Part shown: positions 10,535 through 22,629 of the stretch, piece after piece
Layout: each line of letters begins with the position of its first letter
Position numbering within the stretch: position 1 is the stretch's first letter
DNA from: Pyropia yezoensis
Lineage: Eukaryota > Rhodophyta > Bangiophyceae > Bangiales > Bangiaceae
Assembly (NCBI GenBank): GCA_009829735.1
Contig: CM020618.1
Span: forward strand, 13,188,568-13,252,567
DNA: 64,000 bases
Reading direction: 5' to 3'
Notes under the pieces: generated by a model
The model's database searches: none
The model's input: the letters and a program-made list of their open reading frames with translations, nothing else
Told to the model about the DNA's origin: nothing
Position numbers and translations under genes: made by a program

Positions 10535-10944
10535 GTCACCGTGAAGGAACCGCCGGGCGCCGCGGGTGCCGTCAGCGTGAATCCGCCAGCGGCTGGATTC
10601 ACAACGATGGGCGGCACGATCGGCGTCCTCTTCAACGCGACTGCACATCTCAGGGCGGAGCCACGCCGGCCAGACCCAGCCTCTGTCAGGCCGGCGACCG
10701 GACGGGCGTCGACCAAGGCTGCCTGTGCAGCAGTGGAGCCACCCTTTCCTCGTGCGGTGTCTGTTGTGGTATAAAACTCGATCCTCTCAGACACGTGTCA
10801 ATATCTCTCGGGGGAAAGGGAGAGGTAACACAGAAAGGGGAACTACGAGAGTGGTATGCCTGTTGCCTCACGTGCCTGCACGCAGAGCAAACAAATACGT
10901 ACGGTAGTGCACACGGGGAAGAGAGGAGCAAACGCGCAGTTATC
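10535..10944. other. Left flank of element C, no gene seen
   Basis: The first 240 bases continue the duplicated sequence of the preceding ORF in a degenerate form (AAGFTTMGG after VSVNPP in translation). The rest, to the LTR of element C, is AT-richer and shows no supportable coding frame. Confidence 0.5.
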
Positions 10945-11335
10945 TTTTTCCTGAGGGCGTGGGCCAAGGGCGCCTCGCTGTCCCTCTTAACGTGCATCTG
11001 GGGGAGCCTCGGCACGTTGGCCAGGTAGCCCCCCCATAACCCCGAGTGGCCCCGACCCGAGTCTAACCTCGTCAGGTCGGGGGCCACTTTCACGACTAAT
11101 TCTATTCCCACTCACTAATATCACACTCAACTTATCTCAAATCAAGTCCCTCACAAGCATGCAAAAACCCATCAGAAATCCCTCTCTCACGTGTGGATAT
11201 CGTTGTCCACCGCATCCCAGTGCCGGGCACGGGCCACGGCCGCCAACCATCACCACACGGCGGGCGTGTTCTGGCACCTGGTGCCCTCTGGTTGTAGTCC
11301 CGGGTCGGCGCCAAGTCGGGGCCAGGGATGCTACA
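10945..11335 (-). repeat. 3' LTR of element C
   Basis: It is the partner of 19434-19823. The outer edge near pol reads GCTACA on the plus strand, so the element-sense LTR begins TGTAGC. The other edge is either the TGAGGGC at 10952 or, including a TTTTTCC shared by both copies, 10945. Confidence 0.85.
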
Positions 11336-11522
11336 TAGCTCCCTCCCTAGTCCGGCACGTCCTCGGGCCGAACCAGGTGCCACCGTGCACAGCCTCGAGC
11401 ACGTCCACACCGGTGCCGAGGCCGAGCGTCGTCACCCCGGTCACGATCACCTGCTCCGATTCTGTCCCCCCCCTTCTCCTTCACCTTGGCCCTCTCGTTC
11501 CCCCCCCCGGATTCTGGACGTC

Positions 11523-13640
11523 ATGTCCAGTTCCGAGATCCAAGCAGGGCCCGTGGTTCCGGCGGCGAGTGTTGCGGAGGAGAACTCGGGTAGTCGCGCC
11601 CTTCTCCTGCCTCCGGTTCCTCGGGTGTCGATGCCGGCGCCGGTCGCCACGGCGGGGACGGATCGGGTTCCCCCGGCTCCTGCGTTGCACCCGTCTGAGA
11701 TCCCCCCGGTGGGTCTCCCGGAGATGCTTCTTGGGCAGGATCCTCGGGCGGGCTGGCGCTACTCCTCGGTGGTCGGCAACGCCAGCGCGGCCCAGTGCCA
11801 ACAGGACTGCTTGGACATCTGGCGCAAGGAACTCCAGCGCGGGGTCTTGACCAAGATGGACAAGACTCGCCTTCATACGGCGGACCAGATGCGCCTGGCA
11901 CAAGACCGCTCTCAGAGCTTTTCGGGTTCCTCTTGGGTTGCTCGCCTCAAGGATCTCCCCTTCGCGCTGGTGCTGGATCTACCCTTGACCGAGCGTCGCG
12001 TGTCTGCGTCCGTTCTCCGGTGGCAAGAGGAGGAAGGGTACGTCCACCGGGCGCTCAAGGTCTGGGACGAGGCGCTCAAGGGGTCGGGGAGCCTGAACTG
12101 CAATCCCCGTCCGAGCATGGACGCTCTGGAGCCGCCCTTCCTGACCCGGAAGTATTCCAAGCTGTCGCCGGCGCGGGAGCAGGGCGAGCGGCGCGGGCGT
12201 CAGCGTGACTTCCTCGTGAGCTGCAACCATCAGGAGTTCTGGAAGCTGGACAAGGCTAACCGGGCGGCGTACCACCCCAAGGTCATCCCGCAGCAGCAGG
12301 AAATCGAGATCCCGGTCGGGTTTGCTCCATCCAGCATCCCCTTCACCTGGTACTTCCTGGACGCCTTGACTCAGGCATCGATCAAGGGCTTCTTCCACTC
12401 GATCCCGTATGTGATGTACACCTCGGAGATGACGGTCGTGGCGGCCAACCACTGGCTCCACGAGGTCTTGGTGTCCAACCGGCTTTGGTTCCTCCCCGAC
12501 CTCGTGATGGTCTGGATTGTCGACAAGTTGACCGTCGACTTCCTGTGCAGCCAGGACGAGGAGTACAAGGAGCTCTTCCAGGCGATGATTGACTTCCGGC
12601 GTCGGCTGCCGGTGCATGTCCGTAGGTTCTTGAACGCGATTGCCGAGCAGAACAGCCCGCGTCGGGATGGCTCCGGTTGGGTGCAGGTGGTCTACCAGTC
12701 TTCTCCGGCCAAGGTGCAGCTGGCGACACCGCTTCCGGCGTGGCCGCAGCTAGGCAGCTTTCTTCCTGCGGTCGCCCTTGATCTCCTGCCAACTGGGCCG
12801 CCAGTACAAGAGTCGGGTTGGGCCGCAGCGGTTGGTCGGGCGTCTGCGGCGGCTCCGCTTGCTCCTGTTGCACCTGTCGTCCCGGTGGCTTCGCCTGGAC
12901 CGTAGCCGGCGCGTTTGCGTTTTGCTGCGTCTGTGCCGGTGTTTCAAGCTCCTCCGGCACCGCGCTTGTCTGCAGCGAGTCTGGGCGTGGCCGTGCGGTC
13001 GCCGACTACTCCGGCCATTCTGCCTCGGGCGCCTTCTTCAAACGTCGGCGGCCCTGTGCCTCCTCTTGAGGTGGGGACTCCGGTTTCCGGGGCTGTCGTG
13101 GACCGTCCGGTAAAGGCTTCCTCGGGGCGGTTCGAGATCCCGGCACCGACTCTACGCCTTACCCGCTTCCGGGTGCCTGACTGGTACCTTAACCAAGGTG
13201 GCCCGACGTGCGACCAGTATGACGTTGGCATGATTGAAGACCAGCTGGGTCGTCTTCCTGTGCAAGTCGAAGGCGTCGGGACTTCTCTGGTGCTGAGCAA
13301 CTACGCTAGCGTCTTAAACAACGTGGTTGACCGGGTGTTTGCTTGCGCGGACAGCGGCCACATGTCGGACAGCCAGGTGGTTGGCGAAGTTCTGGCGACC
13401 TTGACGCGGCATGGCTTGGCCCAGCAGTGGTCAGAGACCTTCACTGGCTTCCAGGGGCGCCGACAGGCTTATCTGGATGAGCGGCAGCGCCCGGAAACTA
13501 CCGGTACTACTCCAATGGCGTCATACCTGGAAGCGCCGCGCCCACCGCACTACGTCATCTCGCCTTCATCCAGTTCCCGTCGTGCCGCGGAGGCAGTGCA
13601 AGAGGACGCTTCCGCGGCGCAGCTTCCGCGCCGGGAGTAG
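11523..13640 (+). pseudogene. Antisense-strand ORF of element C, unknown protein, Pro/Ala-rich N-terminus
   Basis: From ATG 11523 (MSSSEIQAGPVV) the protein has an Ala/Pro-rich N-terminus with RALLLPPVPRVSMP. A mixed-composition middle follows, containing HWLHEVL (about residue 310) and RLWFLPDL (about residue 320), and then a Pro/Ala/Val linker. A second structured part contains RFRVPDWYLNQGG and YASVLNNVVDRVF. The WLHEVL/LWFLP pair and the following helix line up with WLLEVM/LWHLP in the element B ORF. It is opposite in strand to gag-pol and convergent with it. No named domain is recognised. It has about one break. A role in the element's life cycle is inference. Confidence 0.6.
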
Positions 13641-13784
13641 TACTTGGAGGCAGGGAGGGTGAGAGTTTTGGGAGAAGCGGAAAGGGAAGAGGCGGAGAGA
13701 AGGGTTGCTCGAGCAGGTGCTTGTTTTTTTGATAGTTCCATGCTTGCATTGCGTGTTTTCCTTGATACCCCCGTTCCCTTTTTC

Positions 13785-16700
13785 TCAATCCTCTTGTTCC
13801 GCGTCCATTGCGGGTGAGCTCGGCTCGTCCTGATGGTCTTGATCAGCCCCGTCCTCCTGATCCTCCTCCGAGGCCGATTCCAGGATCTTGCCGGCTCTTG
13901 CCACTGGAGTGCCCTCAATCCTGTTCCGTCGCGTGTAGGCGCAGACGTCCGCGATGGGTAACCGGTTTGAGGGTTCCCAGGTATCATCTGCCGGGTTAAA
14001 ACCGAACCAGCGTACTCGCAGGTACAAGCGCCCGTCCCTCCAGGCATGGTCGACAAACTTGACGTAGACATATTCCCGACCTTCTTCTTGGGATAGCCAG
14101 GGTACTGTGGCCCGCTTGCGCCGGGTCACGTCCCCTTTGCTTGGCGGTGGAGCTTGGGTGATATGATCGCTGATCACCCGGTACGGGGAGCCATCCACGT
14201 CTAGAAGAAATGTCCTGCCATCCGTATTCAGGATCTCATAAGGTCCATCCGTCTTAGAGTCCAGCTTCCCCCGGGTCTTGCTATGGTTGTCCACAAAAAC
14301 CCAGTCGCCACCACCCAGTTCCTGGTTCTTTTCCCGGACTCCCTTGTCATAGTCCCGCTTGTATCGCTCCTGGGTCTTTGAGATTGACTTCTTGACTCTG
14401 GGGAGCAGGAGCTTCTGTTGTTCCAGGAACTCATCCTTGGCCTTGGGACCTGACTTCAATGCAGGCTGGAGACCGTCTGGTATTCTTTCCAGGGAGAAGT
14501 TGGTCAGCCGCCATGGGGTGACAAAGTCGAGTGGAGCGACCCCCGTTGTCCTGTGAGCTCGGGAGTTGTAGGCTAGAGTAAGGACAGCCAGGAACTCGTC
14601 CCAGTCTTCTTGGTGCTCCTCCACGTAGTGCCGTAGCATGTCCACTAGGGTCCGGCTGAATCGTTCCACCTTGCCGTTCGTTTGCGGGTGGTACGTCGTG
14701 GTGAACAAGTTCTTGATGCCCATCAGGTCACAGACTCCTTAGAAGAACAGGGATGCAAACTGGGGGCCATTGTCTGTAAAGACGGAGTCTGGAGGGCCGT
14801 AGGCAGCTATCCAGTACTCGCAGAAGGCTGACGTGACATCCAGAGCCGTAATGGTCCTCAGCGGGATCGCTCGAGTGAACTTGGGGAACCGGTTACAAAT
14901 GATGAGCAGGTATATGTTGCCGCTGGATGTTTCAGGTAGGCGCCCCAGGATATCCATGCTTAAGCTTGCAAAGGGCTCCGCCGCAGGGAATAGGCGTAGC
15001 TTGGAAGTCTTCTTCCTCTGGGACAACCGGTTCCTTTCACAAGAAACCCAAGCCTCCAGGTGCTTATGGACGTCGCTGGCAATGGTTTCCCAGTAGTATT
15101 GTCATCGCATTGAAGCATACATCCGATTGATACGAGGATGTCCGGCCTGGGGAGACGAGTGCTCCAGGCGTACGATGTCAGCTCGTAGACTCCGGGGTAC
15201 GTAGATCTGAGTTGCCCCATCGAAGGGTGACACCCGCACCAGGAGTCCGTCTGTAGACTCGGAGAAACGACTGTTCCGGTTCAGGTCCATTTGGTGGCGA
15301 AGCTCCAAGCATTGACGATCCGTCAGTTGTGCCTCCAACATCCGGTAAATGGTCACCGGTTGATGAGCTTCAGGTGTCTCATACAGGGGAGTATGCCAGC
15401 CACATCCGACATTCGGGAGGATGAAACAAGGTATTTCCTCCGGGATAGGACCGGTGTCGGCTGCAGGAGCTTTCCGCCGGGACATGGTGTCGGCGCAGTG
15501 GTGCTCCCTCCCTGCTCTGGTGCAAACCTTGTACTTGAATTCCGAAAGGCGTAAGCGCCACCGGGCGATCCTTCCTTGGCTGCTGTCCATGCAATTCGGC
15601 CACCTTAGGCTGGCGTGGTCCGTGCGGATGAGAAACTCTTGTCCTTTAAGATATGGACGTAACAGAAAGCAAGCCCACACCACCGCCAAACACTCGCGCT
15701 CCGTCGTGGAATAATTCTTCTCGGCTGGGGTCAGGACGCGACTGAAGTAGCCTATCGGGAGGAAGTGCCCATCAGGTTGCTGCTGGAGTAGAGAGCACCC
15801 CACCTGGACGCCACAGGCATCAGTCTCCAGGACAAACCGGCCCTCCCGCTTGGGTAAAGCCAGTACTGGATTGCCGGCCAGGCGCTTCTTGAGCTCTTCG
15901 AAGGCCGCGGTCTGCTTCTCGTCGAACACCGGGAGTTGTGCGGGAAGCTTCTTGCTGGTGAGCTTGGTCAATGGCCGGGCAATTAGAGCATAGTCCCGTA
16001 CCAACCGGCGGTAGACGTTGCACATACCCAGGAAGCTCTTGAGTTCCGTCTGGGTCTTAGGTTGTCGTGCATGCCGGAGAGCCTTGATGTTCTTCTCATT
16101 TACTCGGAGCTCCCCCGGGCTCAGCACGTGCCCCAGGTACTCCACCTCAGTCTCAAACAGGTGGCACTTCTCGGCCTTGATGGTTACTCCAGCCTTGGAC
16201 AGGAGAGCCAGGACCTCTCGAAGGTGCTCCAGGTGTTCCGCCGGGGTCTTGGAGAAAACGAAAATGTCGTCCAGGTAGACCAAACATGTTCTCCACCTTA
16301 GCCCCTACAGGATGATGTCGATGGCTCTCTGGAAGGTTGCCGGAGCATTGGTGAGACCAAAAGGAAGACGCTTGCACCGGAATAGTCCCAGGTGGCACGT
16401 GAAGGTGGTCTTGTCCTTGTCCTCGTCAGCCAGAGGGATCTGCCAGTAGCCGGCATTACAATCCAGCGTTGAGAAGAGGGTGGCATCATCAAGAAAGTCG
16501 ATGCAATCATCCATCCGGGGTATCGGGTATACATCCTTGACTGCCATCTCGTTCAGGCGCCTGTAGTCAACGCAGAAACGGAAGTGACCGCAAGGTTTCG
16601 GGACGACTACCACCGGGAAGGCCCACTCGCCATCAGACGGCTCGATGACACCCATCTTGAGCATCTTGTTAACCTGCTTCTCAATCTCATCCCCGCGATG

Positions 16701-17744
16701 AGGTCCAGCCCGGTATGGTTGCAGGTGTACTGGCTTAGCATCCGGCTTGAGTTGAATCCGATGTAGAGTGGCGTCCATCTTGCCCAGCTCTCCAGACCAC
16801 AGGTGCCGATACTCCTGGAGAAGCTTCTCCAGTGCCTCCTTCAAGTTGGGAGGAACATTTTCTTGTTTGACCTTCGGCATCCCGGTTGGTGCTTGTTCGG
16901 GCTTCGGAGAAGCGCTGCCAGCCTGCTCTTGTTTCGGAGGTACGTCTAAGGCCGTCAAGTTGGATGCCAGTTCTTGTTGCAGGATCAGGAGGTCTTCCTT
17001 GCTCATAGCACGGGCGGACCCCTGGTAAGGCTCTGCTGTACCAACTCGGGTGCCCATGGCGAGGGTTATTGGCTTCCGGCTCACGTTGAAGATCAGCACC
17101 GAGAACGGGGTGTGCCTTTCTACCTTCTTGTGATGTCCGTGGGCCAAGTATAACCGGTGTTTCGCCAGAAATTCCTTACGTCCGTAGATCAGGCATTGAC
17201 CTGCAATCCGGGTCGTTACTTGAACCTTGGTCTCCGCGCGAGGAGGTAGGAGCACCGGTTTGAAGAGAGTCAAGGTAGAGGGTGGGATGCGTTCCTTCTT
17301 GTTCTTGACTACACGAACCTTGGCGTCCAGATGCTCCAACCTCGGTGACACAAACCCATGGTTGAACTGCACCTTTCCTTCTTCGGGCAGGATACTCTTG
17401 ACATGCTGCTTCAGGAAGTCCTAGCCTAGGATAAGGGGGACTGATAGGGTCGTGACTACTAGAAAGGGAAAAAGCATTGGTTCATTGTTGACATAGATGG
17501 CGACGGGAAGACGGCCAAGCGGTCGTAGGGTTTGACCTGAAGCGTCGACAATATGGGTTCTGGTAGGCGCTCTCCAGGCATGTCGACGCCAGGCCGGAGG
17601 TAACATGTTCTCAGTAATGACGCTTGGTCCGGCTTCCGTGTCAGCCACCGGCGTAACAGCTTGGGGGAGGCTATCCCCCACACGCATACGAGCATTGATC
17701 TTGAGGTTTTTCTTACGCAGGACGAGCAAGGTCCCCTTGAACAA
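13785..17744 (-). pseudogene. pol region of element C (protease, RT, RNase H, integrase, chromodomain)
   Basis: A retropepsin-like segment comes first (about 17744-17421). Reverse transcriptase follows, with RFCVDYRRLNE, GLTNAPATFQ and YLDDIFVFS. RNase H has FVLETDACGVQVG and TDHASLR. Integrase has MDILGRLPE, TDNGPQF and YHPQTNGKVERF. A C-terminal LYLRVRWFGF and DDTWEPSNRLP match a chromodomain, which targets integration to particular chromatin and defines chromoviruses. The domain order is canonical for Ty3/gypsy. It is a fossil with several breaks. Confidence 0.9.
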
Positions 17745-18059
17745 GCAGGGTGTCCAGGCGGCTACCAGTTGAGCAGGTAACTGCCGTCCTTTCTCCCGGC
17801 ACGCAAGGGGAGAACGGGTAGAAGTACCCTGCCGTCGGAGGTTCGGGAAGATACTTGGGGAGAGCGCCTACCCTACTCGTTTCCCGGGTCCGAGGAGTCC
17901 TTAGAGGTTTCGGTCTCCAGGTCAAAATCCGTAGGAGCTTCCCTTGCCAGAGCCTCCGTGATGCTCTGTAAGGTTGCCACCCGGATTGCGTGTACCTGTG
18001 CCTTGTCCATCTTGGAGGGTGCTCGCCGGTCAGCCCAGATGGCCGCCTTTGCAAACACC

Positions 18060-19282
18060 AGTCATTGACGATTGAGTTTCTCCTGGAGATCCTTGGGAAT
18101 GGTCGGGCACTGGTAGGACATGTGGTCCTCCTTCTGGCACAGCCAGCAAGACCGGAACCGCTGGTTCTTGACCTGCTTGGAGGCAACCAGGGAAGGTTGT
18201 TACTTCGAAACGAAGCCGCCCCACTTGTCCCCTGACCCCACGGGTAAGGCCTCGCCAACTGCGAGTACCAGTACAGGGCTATCACCTCCCTTATACATGT
18301 CGGGTCCGGGACGAACTCGCGACAACGGCTTGGGAGTTGATACCATGGGGGCTTGGAGGGCCTTGGCTTGCCGGTACTTGCCCTGGGTGTAGGCCATTAA
18401 CTGCTGGAAGGTATGTTCTTGATGTTCCTGGTTGTACTTCTCCGCGTCCACTTGAAGATATTCAGGAAGCCCTTCCGAGAAGATCATCTTGAGCCTGTCC
18501 TCAGGGTAAACGTTGCCACAAGCCTCGCTCATCTCTTGGACACGACGGGCGAAGGCCTCTGGAGTCTATTGTCTCTCCGTGGTTGCCCGGTTCAGCCTCC
18601 CGACTGCCTTACGCAGGGAGTCCGCGTCAGCGTAGTTGGACAGGAGCCAGTTGACCGCCTCCGGATAGCTTCCAACGGTACGCCCGACAATGTGTCCGGC
18701 AGAGTCTGGTAGAACCTGTGCAAACCGCTGTTCCGCTTCTCCGGTCGTGAAGTTAACCAGGTGGTAGAGAGCCTTGCCCTCGGACACATCGTTGTCGTTG
18801 CATGCCATGACAAACCGGCGCAGGAAGGCAAAGATAAGCGCCGGTCTCTTCCCGAAAAACTCAGGATGTCCCCCGAAGCTCGGCTGCATTCGCCGGTTCA
18901 GGGATGCCATCTTCTTGGCCTTCTTCCGAGTGTAACCTTGGTCTTGGTTCTCCGGCCGGTAGTTACCCCAATACGTGACCTTGTTCAGGGTGGCATCTCC
19001 CACTTGGTGGGCAGGGAAGTCAAACTCGACCAGCCTGCGCCGAGTGGGACCAGGAGATGCGTCCCAGTCATATCCCTCCTCAGAGCTGGAGGAACTGGTC
19101 TCGCTGGTGCTAGAGCGACGGCGACGACGCCAACGCCTCCGGCTGCTCCGGTTACCGCTCTTGGAGCTCCCCGCCCCATAGGATGCAAGGGGGGGAAAAG
19201 CTTGGCCGGTCCCAGGAGTCAAGGTCTTAGGGTGACCCGTAGAACCAGTTACAGCGGTGCCTCTGGCACGGCTAGCGCCCAC
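18060..19282 (-). pseudogene. gag region of element C
   Basis: The N-terminus is Arg/Ser-rich (runs of RRRWRRRRR and SSSSSEEG). A capsid-like helical part follows (FFGKRPALIFAFLRRF, then LYHLVNFTTGEAEQRF). A CCHC zinc knuckle CWLCQKEDHMSYQC sits near the end (about 18105-18150), the nucleic-acid-binding nucleocapsid part. The capsid segment resembles element B gag (RVFELLRRFTKACDDN compared with FAFLRRFVMACNDND). It is a fossil with a couple of breaks. Confidence 0.85.
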
Positions 19283-19433
19283 AGGAAGAGGTGTCTACAC
19301 CCAGCTGCCATGTGTGGGTCCAGGAGTAAACACACCAGGGGCTATCCCTGGAGGTTGAGGAGTAGAACCGACAGGAGGGAGACGTCTGCTGCGAGCGGAC
19401 TCCAACGCCGTTGACCCCGGAGTGGCTCGTACA

Positions 19434-19823
19434 TTTTTCCTGAGGGCGCGGGCCAAGGGCGCCTTGCTGTCCCTCTTAACGTGCATCTGGGGGAGCCTCG
19501 GCACGTTGGCCAGGTAGCCCACCCATAGCCCCTAGTGGCCCCGACCCGAGTTTAACCTCGTCAGGTCGGGGGCCACTATCACTACTAATTCTATTCCCAC
19601 TCACTAATATCACACTCAACTTCTCTCAAATCAAGTCCCTCACAAGCATGCAAAAACCCATCAGAAATCCCTCTCTCACGTGTGGATAGCGTAGTCCACC
19701 GCATCCCAGTGCCGGGCACGGGCCACGGCCGCCAACCATCACCACACGGCGGGCGTGTTCTGGCACCTGGTGCCCTCTGGTTGTAGTCCCGGGTCGGCGC
19801 CAAGTGGGGGCAGGGATGCTACA
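19434..19823 (-). repeat. 5' LTR of element C
   Basis: It is the direct repeat of 10945-11335, at about 96-97% identity counted by eye. The gag start lies about 150 bp downstream in the element sense. Confidence 0.85.
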
Positions 19824-20098
19824 TCTGTGACGCCGCCTTCAGGTCCCTCATCGACGAAAGGGCGTTTTGTACGGTGCTTTGACACCTGCTGCGACGACTG
19901 CTCGGGCGGCCGCTCTGAGGAAGCCCATCGCCGCCGCATCCGCTTTAAGCCCCATGAACAGCCTCTTTTCGTGCGGTATTTCCCGACAACCGACCGCTTA
20001 TGATGTATGAGTGGACGTCCTCGGCACCTCACTTTGGTGAGCCATTGCCTTTCCCCGCAACTGTGTATCCCGTGAAAGCAACTGTGCCTCCTGTGTAA
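19824..20098. other. Right flank of element C with short open frames
   Basis: One frame on the plus strand (to 20003) ends RRRIRFKPHEQPLFVRYFPTTDRL, and an overlapping one from ATG 19999 reads MMYEWTSSAPHFGEPLPFPA. Both have protein-like composition and could be pieces of a pre-existing gene interrupted by element C, but neither is recognised. Confidence 0.3.
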
Positions 20099-20770
20099 GT
20101 GTCTTTGGCGGCGCCTTTGCCATTGGCGGCGCCCTTGAGGGTGTCCGTCGTGGCCCAGGTGGCGGCGCCCGTTTCTGTGCCTGCAGGTGCGCCGGTGGTG
20201 GCTTTTTCTTTCTTGGCGAAGACGGTGGTGACGCCGTGGGAGGCGCCCGACTCTGCTCTTGCCGGTGCTCCGGCAGCGGTGCCGGCGGCTGTGGCTCTCC
20301 CTGGCGCCGTGGCTGTACCTGCGGCTGCTCCACTGTCAGCGTCTGCGGCTCCTCCTGTCGATGCGTCGGCTGCTCCTTCTTTGTCAGCTTCTGGTGTGGC
20401 GCCGCTGCGAGCGCCTCCGTCTGCTCCTTTGGCGGCTTCATTCGCGGCACTTGTGGCTACATATGCCGTGGTGCCCGGTGCTCCTCCTTTGGCGACACCA
20501 GGTGCTGCTGCCCCTTTGGCACCAGTGGCTCCTCATGTGGCGGCGCCTGTTCTTATACCTTCAACTGGGCCTGTTGCTGTTTCCGTAGCTGCGCCCGGGC
20601 CGGCGCCACTTGCCGCTCCTCTGGCGGCTCCTTTGGCAGTGGCACCTGGCGTGGCACTCGGGGCAGCCCCCGGGATGCTTTCTCATGCGGTCGAAGACGC
20701 TACTGTGACGGGGGCTTCCGCCCCGACCACCCCGGCGTGGGCGGACCCCGCGGCCTTTGGTTACGGCTAG
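20099..20770 (+). CDS. Ala/Pro/Val-rich open frame, unknown (about 223 aa)
   Basis: The frame has no ATG near its left edge; it continues the composition of the short ORF just upstream after an in-frame stop. It encodes an Ala/Pro/Val-rich protein with repeated AAPLA, APAAV and GVAPL motifs, made by GGCGCC-type codon repeats, and ends WADPAAFGYG. The other two plus-strand frames read Cys/Gly-rich and Leu/Arg-rich strings over the same bases, so this may be only a biased repeat. A cell-wall or linker-type protein is possible but unproven. Confidence 0.2.
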   Translation: MSLAAPLPLAAPLRVSVVAQVAAPVSVPAGAPVVAFSFLAKTVVTPWEAPDSALAGAPAAVPAAVALPGAVAVPAAAPLSASAAPPVDASAAPSLSASGVAPLRAPPSAPLAASFAALVATYAVVPGAPPLATPGAAAPLAPVAPHVAAPVLIPSTGPVAVSVAAPGPAPLAAPLAAPLAVAPGVALGAAPGMLSHAVEDATVTGASAPTTPAWADPAAFGYG

Positions 20771-22624
20771 GGGGATTTGGAACTGTATGGCGGAGTGGGT
20801 CGATTGAGCGGGAGGGCATGTGCGTGCGCGACAGGGGGAGGGGGGCGGCGCTGCATGGTGGTAAAGGATCCAAGGGAGACGGCGTAGGGGGGGGGGGGGG
20901 GGGTGGGCGCTCGGCGTGTCCATCCAACAGGGGTAATCCGCAAACGTATGGGGGGCTCTGTAAAAAAGGCGTTTGTCAAATGTATCTTCGCGTCATCCTC
21001 GCAACGAGCACCCCCCGGCACTCCAACTGCGCGCCCACCGCGCATCCAAAAGCCGCCGCGACGCCCTCGTCGCGGGACTCGAAGACAATTCTAGGTGTAT
21101 GTGAAACGGTCCAGCTGTACTGAAGAGCCTAGACTTTGCTTGATACTGTTCTTTGGGGTACTACGCTCCCCCTTTCAAACCCGTTCCTACCGGAGGCCCT
21201 CTTTGCCAGGGCTCCGGGTCGTGGGCGCTACGGTACGTCCGCGCACTCCTTTCCGCCAACGCGTTGGGCTTACTCGCACGCGATCCCGCGCGATAGTGCC
21301 TTACTCATACCGGGGGTGCTCGGGGGGCCGGCCGGTTCGGGCGCCGCGACATTGGAGGGGCTTGCGGCGTCGAAGGACCGACGAATGTCCCGCCGGCGGC
21401 CCCGCTCCCGCCTGCTCCGCCAGCGCCGCCAGCGCCACCGACCACCAATTGACGGTGCCAAAAAGGGCGCGCTCTTGCGCGGGCGACCCGAACGCCGGCG
21501 CGGAAGTGAAGACGGTGTCAGGGCAGGCAGCAGACCGCCAGCACCCGTGTGCTACGTGTGTGCCACGTTGGCCCGCCACACGGCCACCTCGGCCACAGTG
21601 TCGATCGCCCTGTCATCCACACTCACCGGAGGAGCTACAGAGAGCACAGCACTGAGTATGGAGCCACGCACGCCGCCGGCAAAGCGCAGCGCGTCCACGG
21701 CGGCCACAGTTCCACGGCGGAGGACGATGATGACGCGCGGAGGCGAGCGGGCGGCACTAGCGTTGCCCGCCTAGGTAGGAGGGCCGCCACGGACACGGCT
21801 GGGGCTGTGTCCATCCGTAGTGTGCGGTCGGCGGAGAGCAGGAGGGCCACAGCGGGGGTGATGGCGGGGAGGGGGGGGCGGAGGGGGGGGGGGGCGGACA
21901 AACAAGGCCCGCAGAGCGATGACTCAGCGTTCAGCACGATAAGATTCCATCCCCCTACCCTGCTCCACGCGGGGCCAGCGCCCCGGGGGCGCAGCAGTCG
22001 TGTCCGGCGTGTGTGCGGCGGGCCCTATTCGGGGTTGCGCCTTCGCGCCGCGACACATCGCCGTCCAGGACGGGTGCTCGTCATGCGGCGGGAGCAAGGC
22101 AGCACGGCTACGTGCACGGAAGCCTCGGTCCACCGGCGCTGACGCGCCAGCAGCCGGGTGTACGCACCGCGGTCCGCCGCCACGCCGCCGCCACGCCGCC
22201 ACCGTGTTGCGACGCCCGGGCTGTGAGGCGGTCACCAACGAGGCCGGCGAGCAGCGGCCGGGAGCATGGCCCGGCCACACCCCCCACCCCCCCCCTGCCC
22301 CCAGCACCGCCGTCGCGGCCATCACGTGGTCGCCATTGGCAAGTTAGTGTGCGGCAGCGGCAACTGAAAACCCCCCCCCCCCCCCCCCCCCCCACCCAAT
22401 TTGCCACCGCGCCGGCGGGCAGCCGGTCGCCCACCTCGTCCACGTCCGCCGCCGCCGCCGCCACTGCCGCCGCCGCGTGGCGGCAGTGATCCTCGCGGTC
22501 GGGAGTTGTCACGGGCTGGAGGGCGGGCTGAATGGTGGCAACTGCGCAACGTCCTGTCGGGGCCTACGCGAGCGCCGCGGGCGCCCGCAAAAGCGGGGGC
22601 GGGTCGTCGTTGTAAGCGCGCGCC
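20771..22624. other. GC-rich region, no supportable gene
   Basis: It contains a G tract at 20887-20903, C tracts around 22372-22393 and many open frames of Pro-, Ala- and Arg-rich composition. A plus-strand stretch near 21540-21640 (PVCYVCATLARHTATSATV) has a CxxC pair but no recognisable fold. The 5 bases 22625-22629 are one copy of the target duplication of element D. Confidence 0.5.
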
Positions 22625-22629
22625 ACTTC

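Larger units (their letters stand above)
10945..19823 (-). mobile_element. Ty3/gypsy chromovirus element C, both LTRs, broken
   Basis: Two direct repeats of about 384-391 bp (10945-11335 and 19434-19823) bracket gag and pol on the minus strand (19282 to 13785), in the order gag, protease, reverse transcriptase, RNase H, integrase, chromodomain. A long ORF on the opposite strand (11523-13640) lies between pol and the 3' LTR. A purine-rich tract abuts the 3' LTR at about 11336-11350. Counting by eye, the LTRs differ at about 13 of 384 positions, so it is older than B and D. I found no clear target duplication; flanks match only loosely. It is broken, with roughly five or six breaks. Confidence 0.9.
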
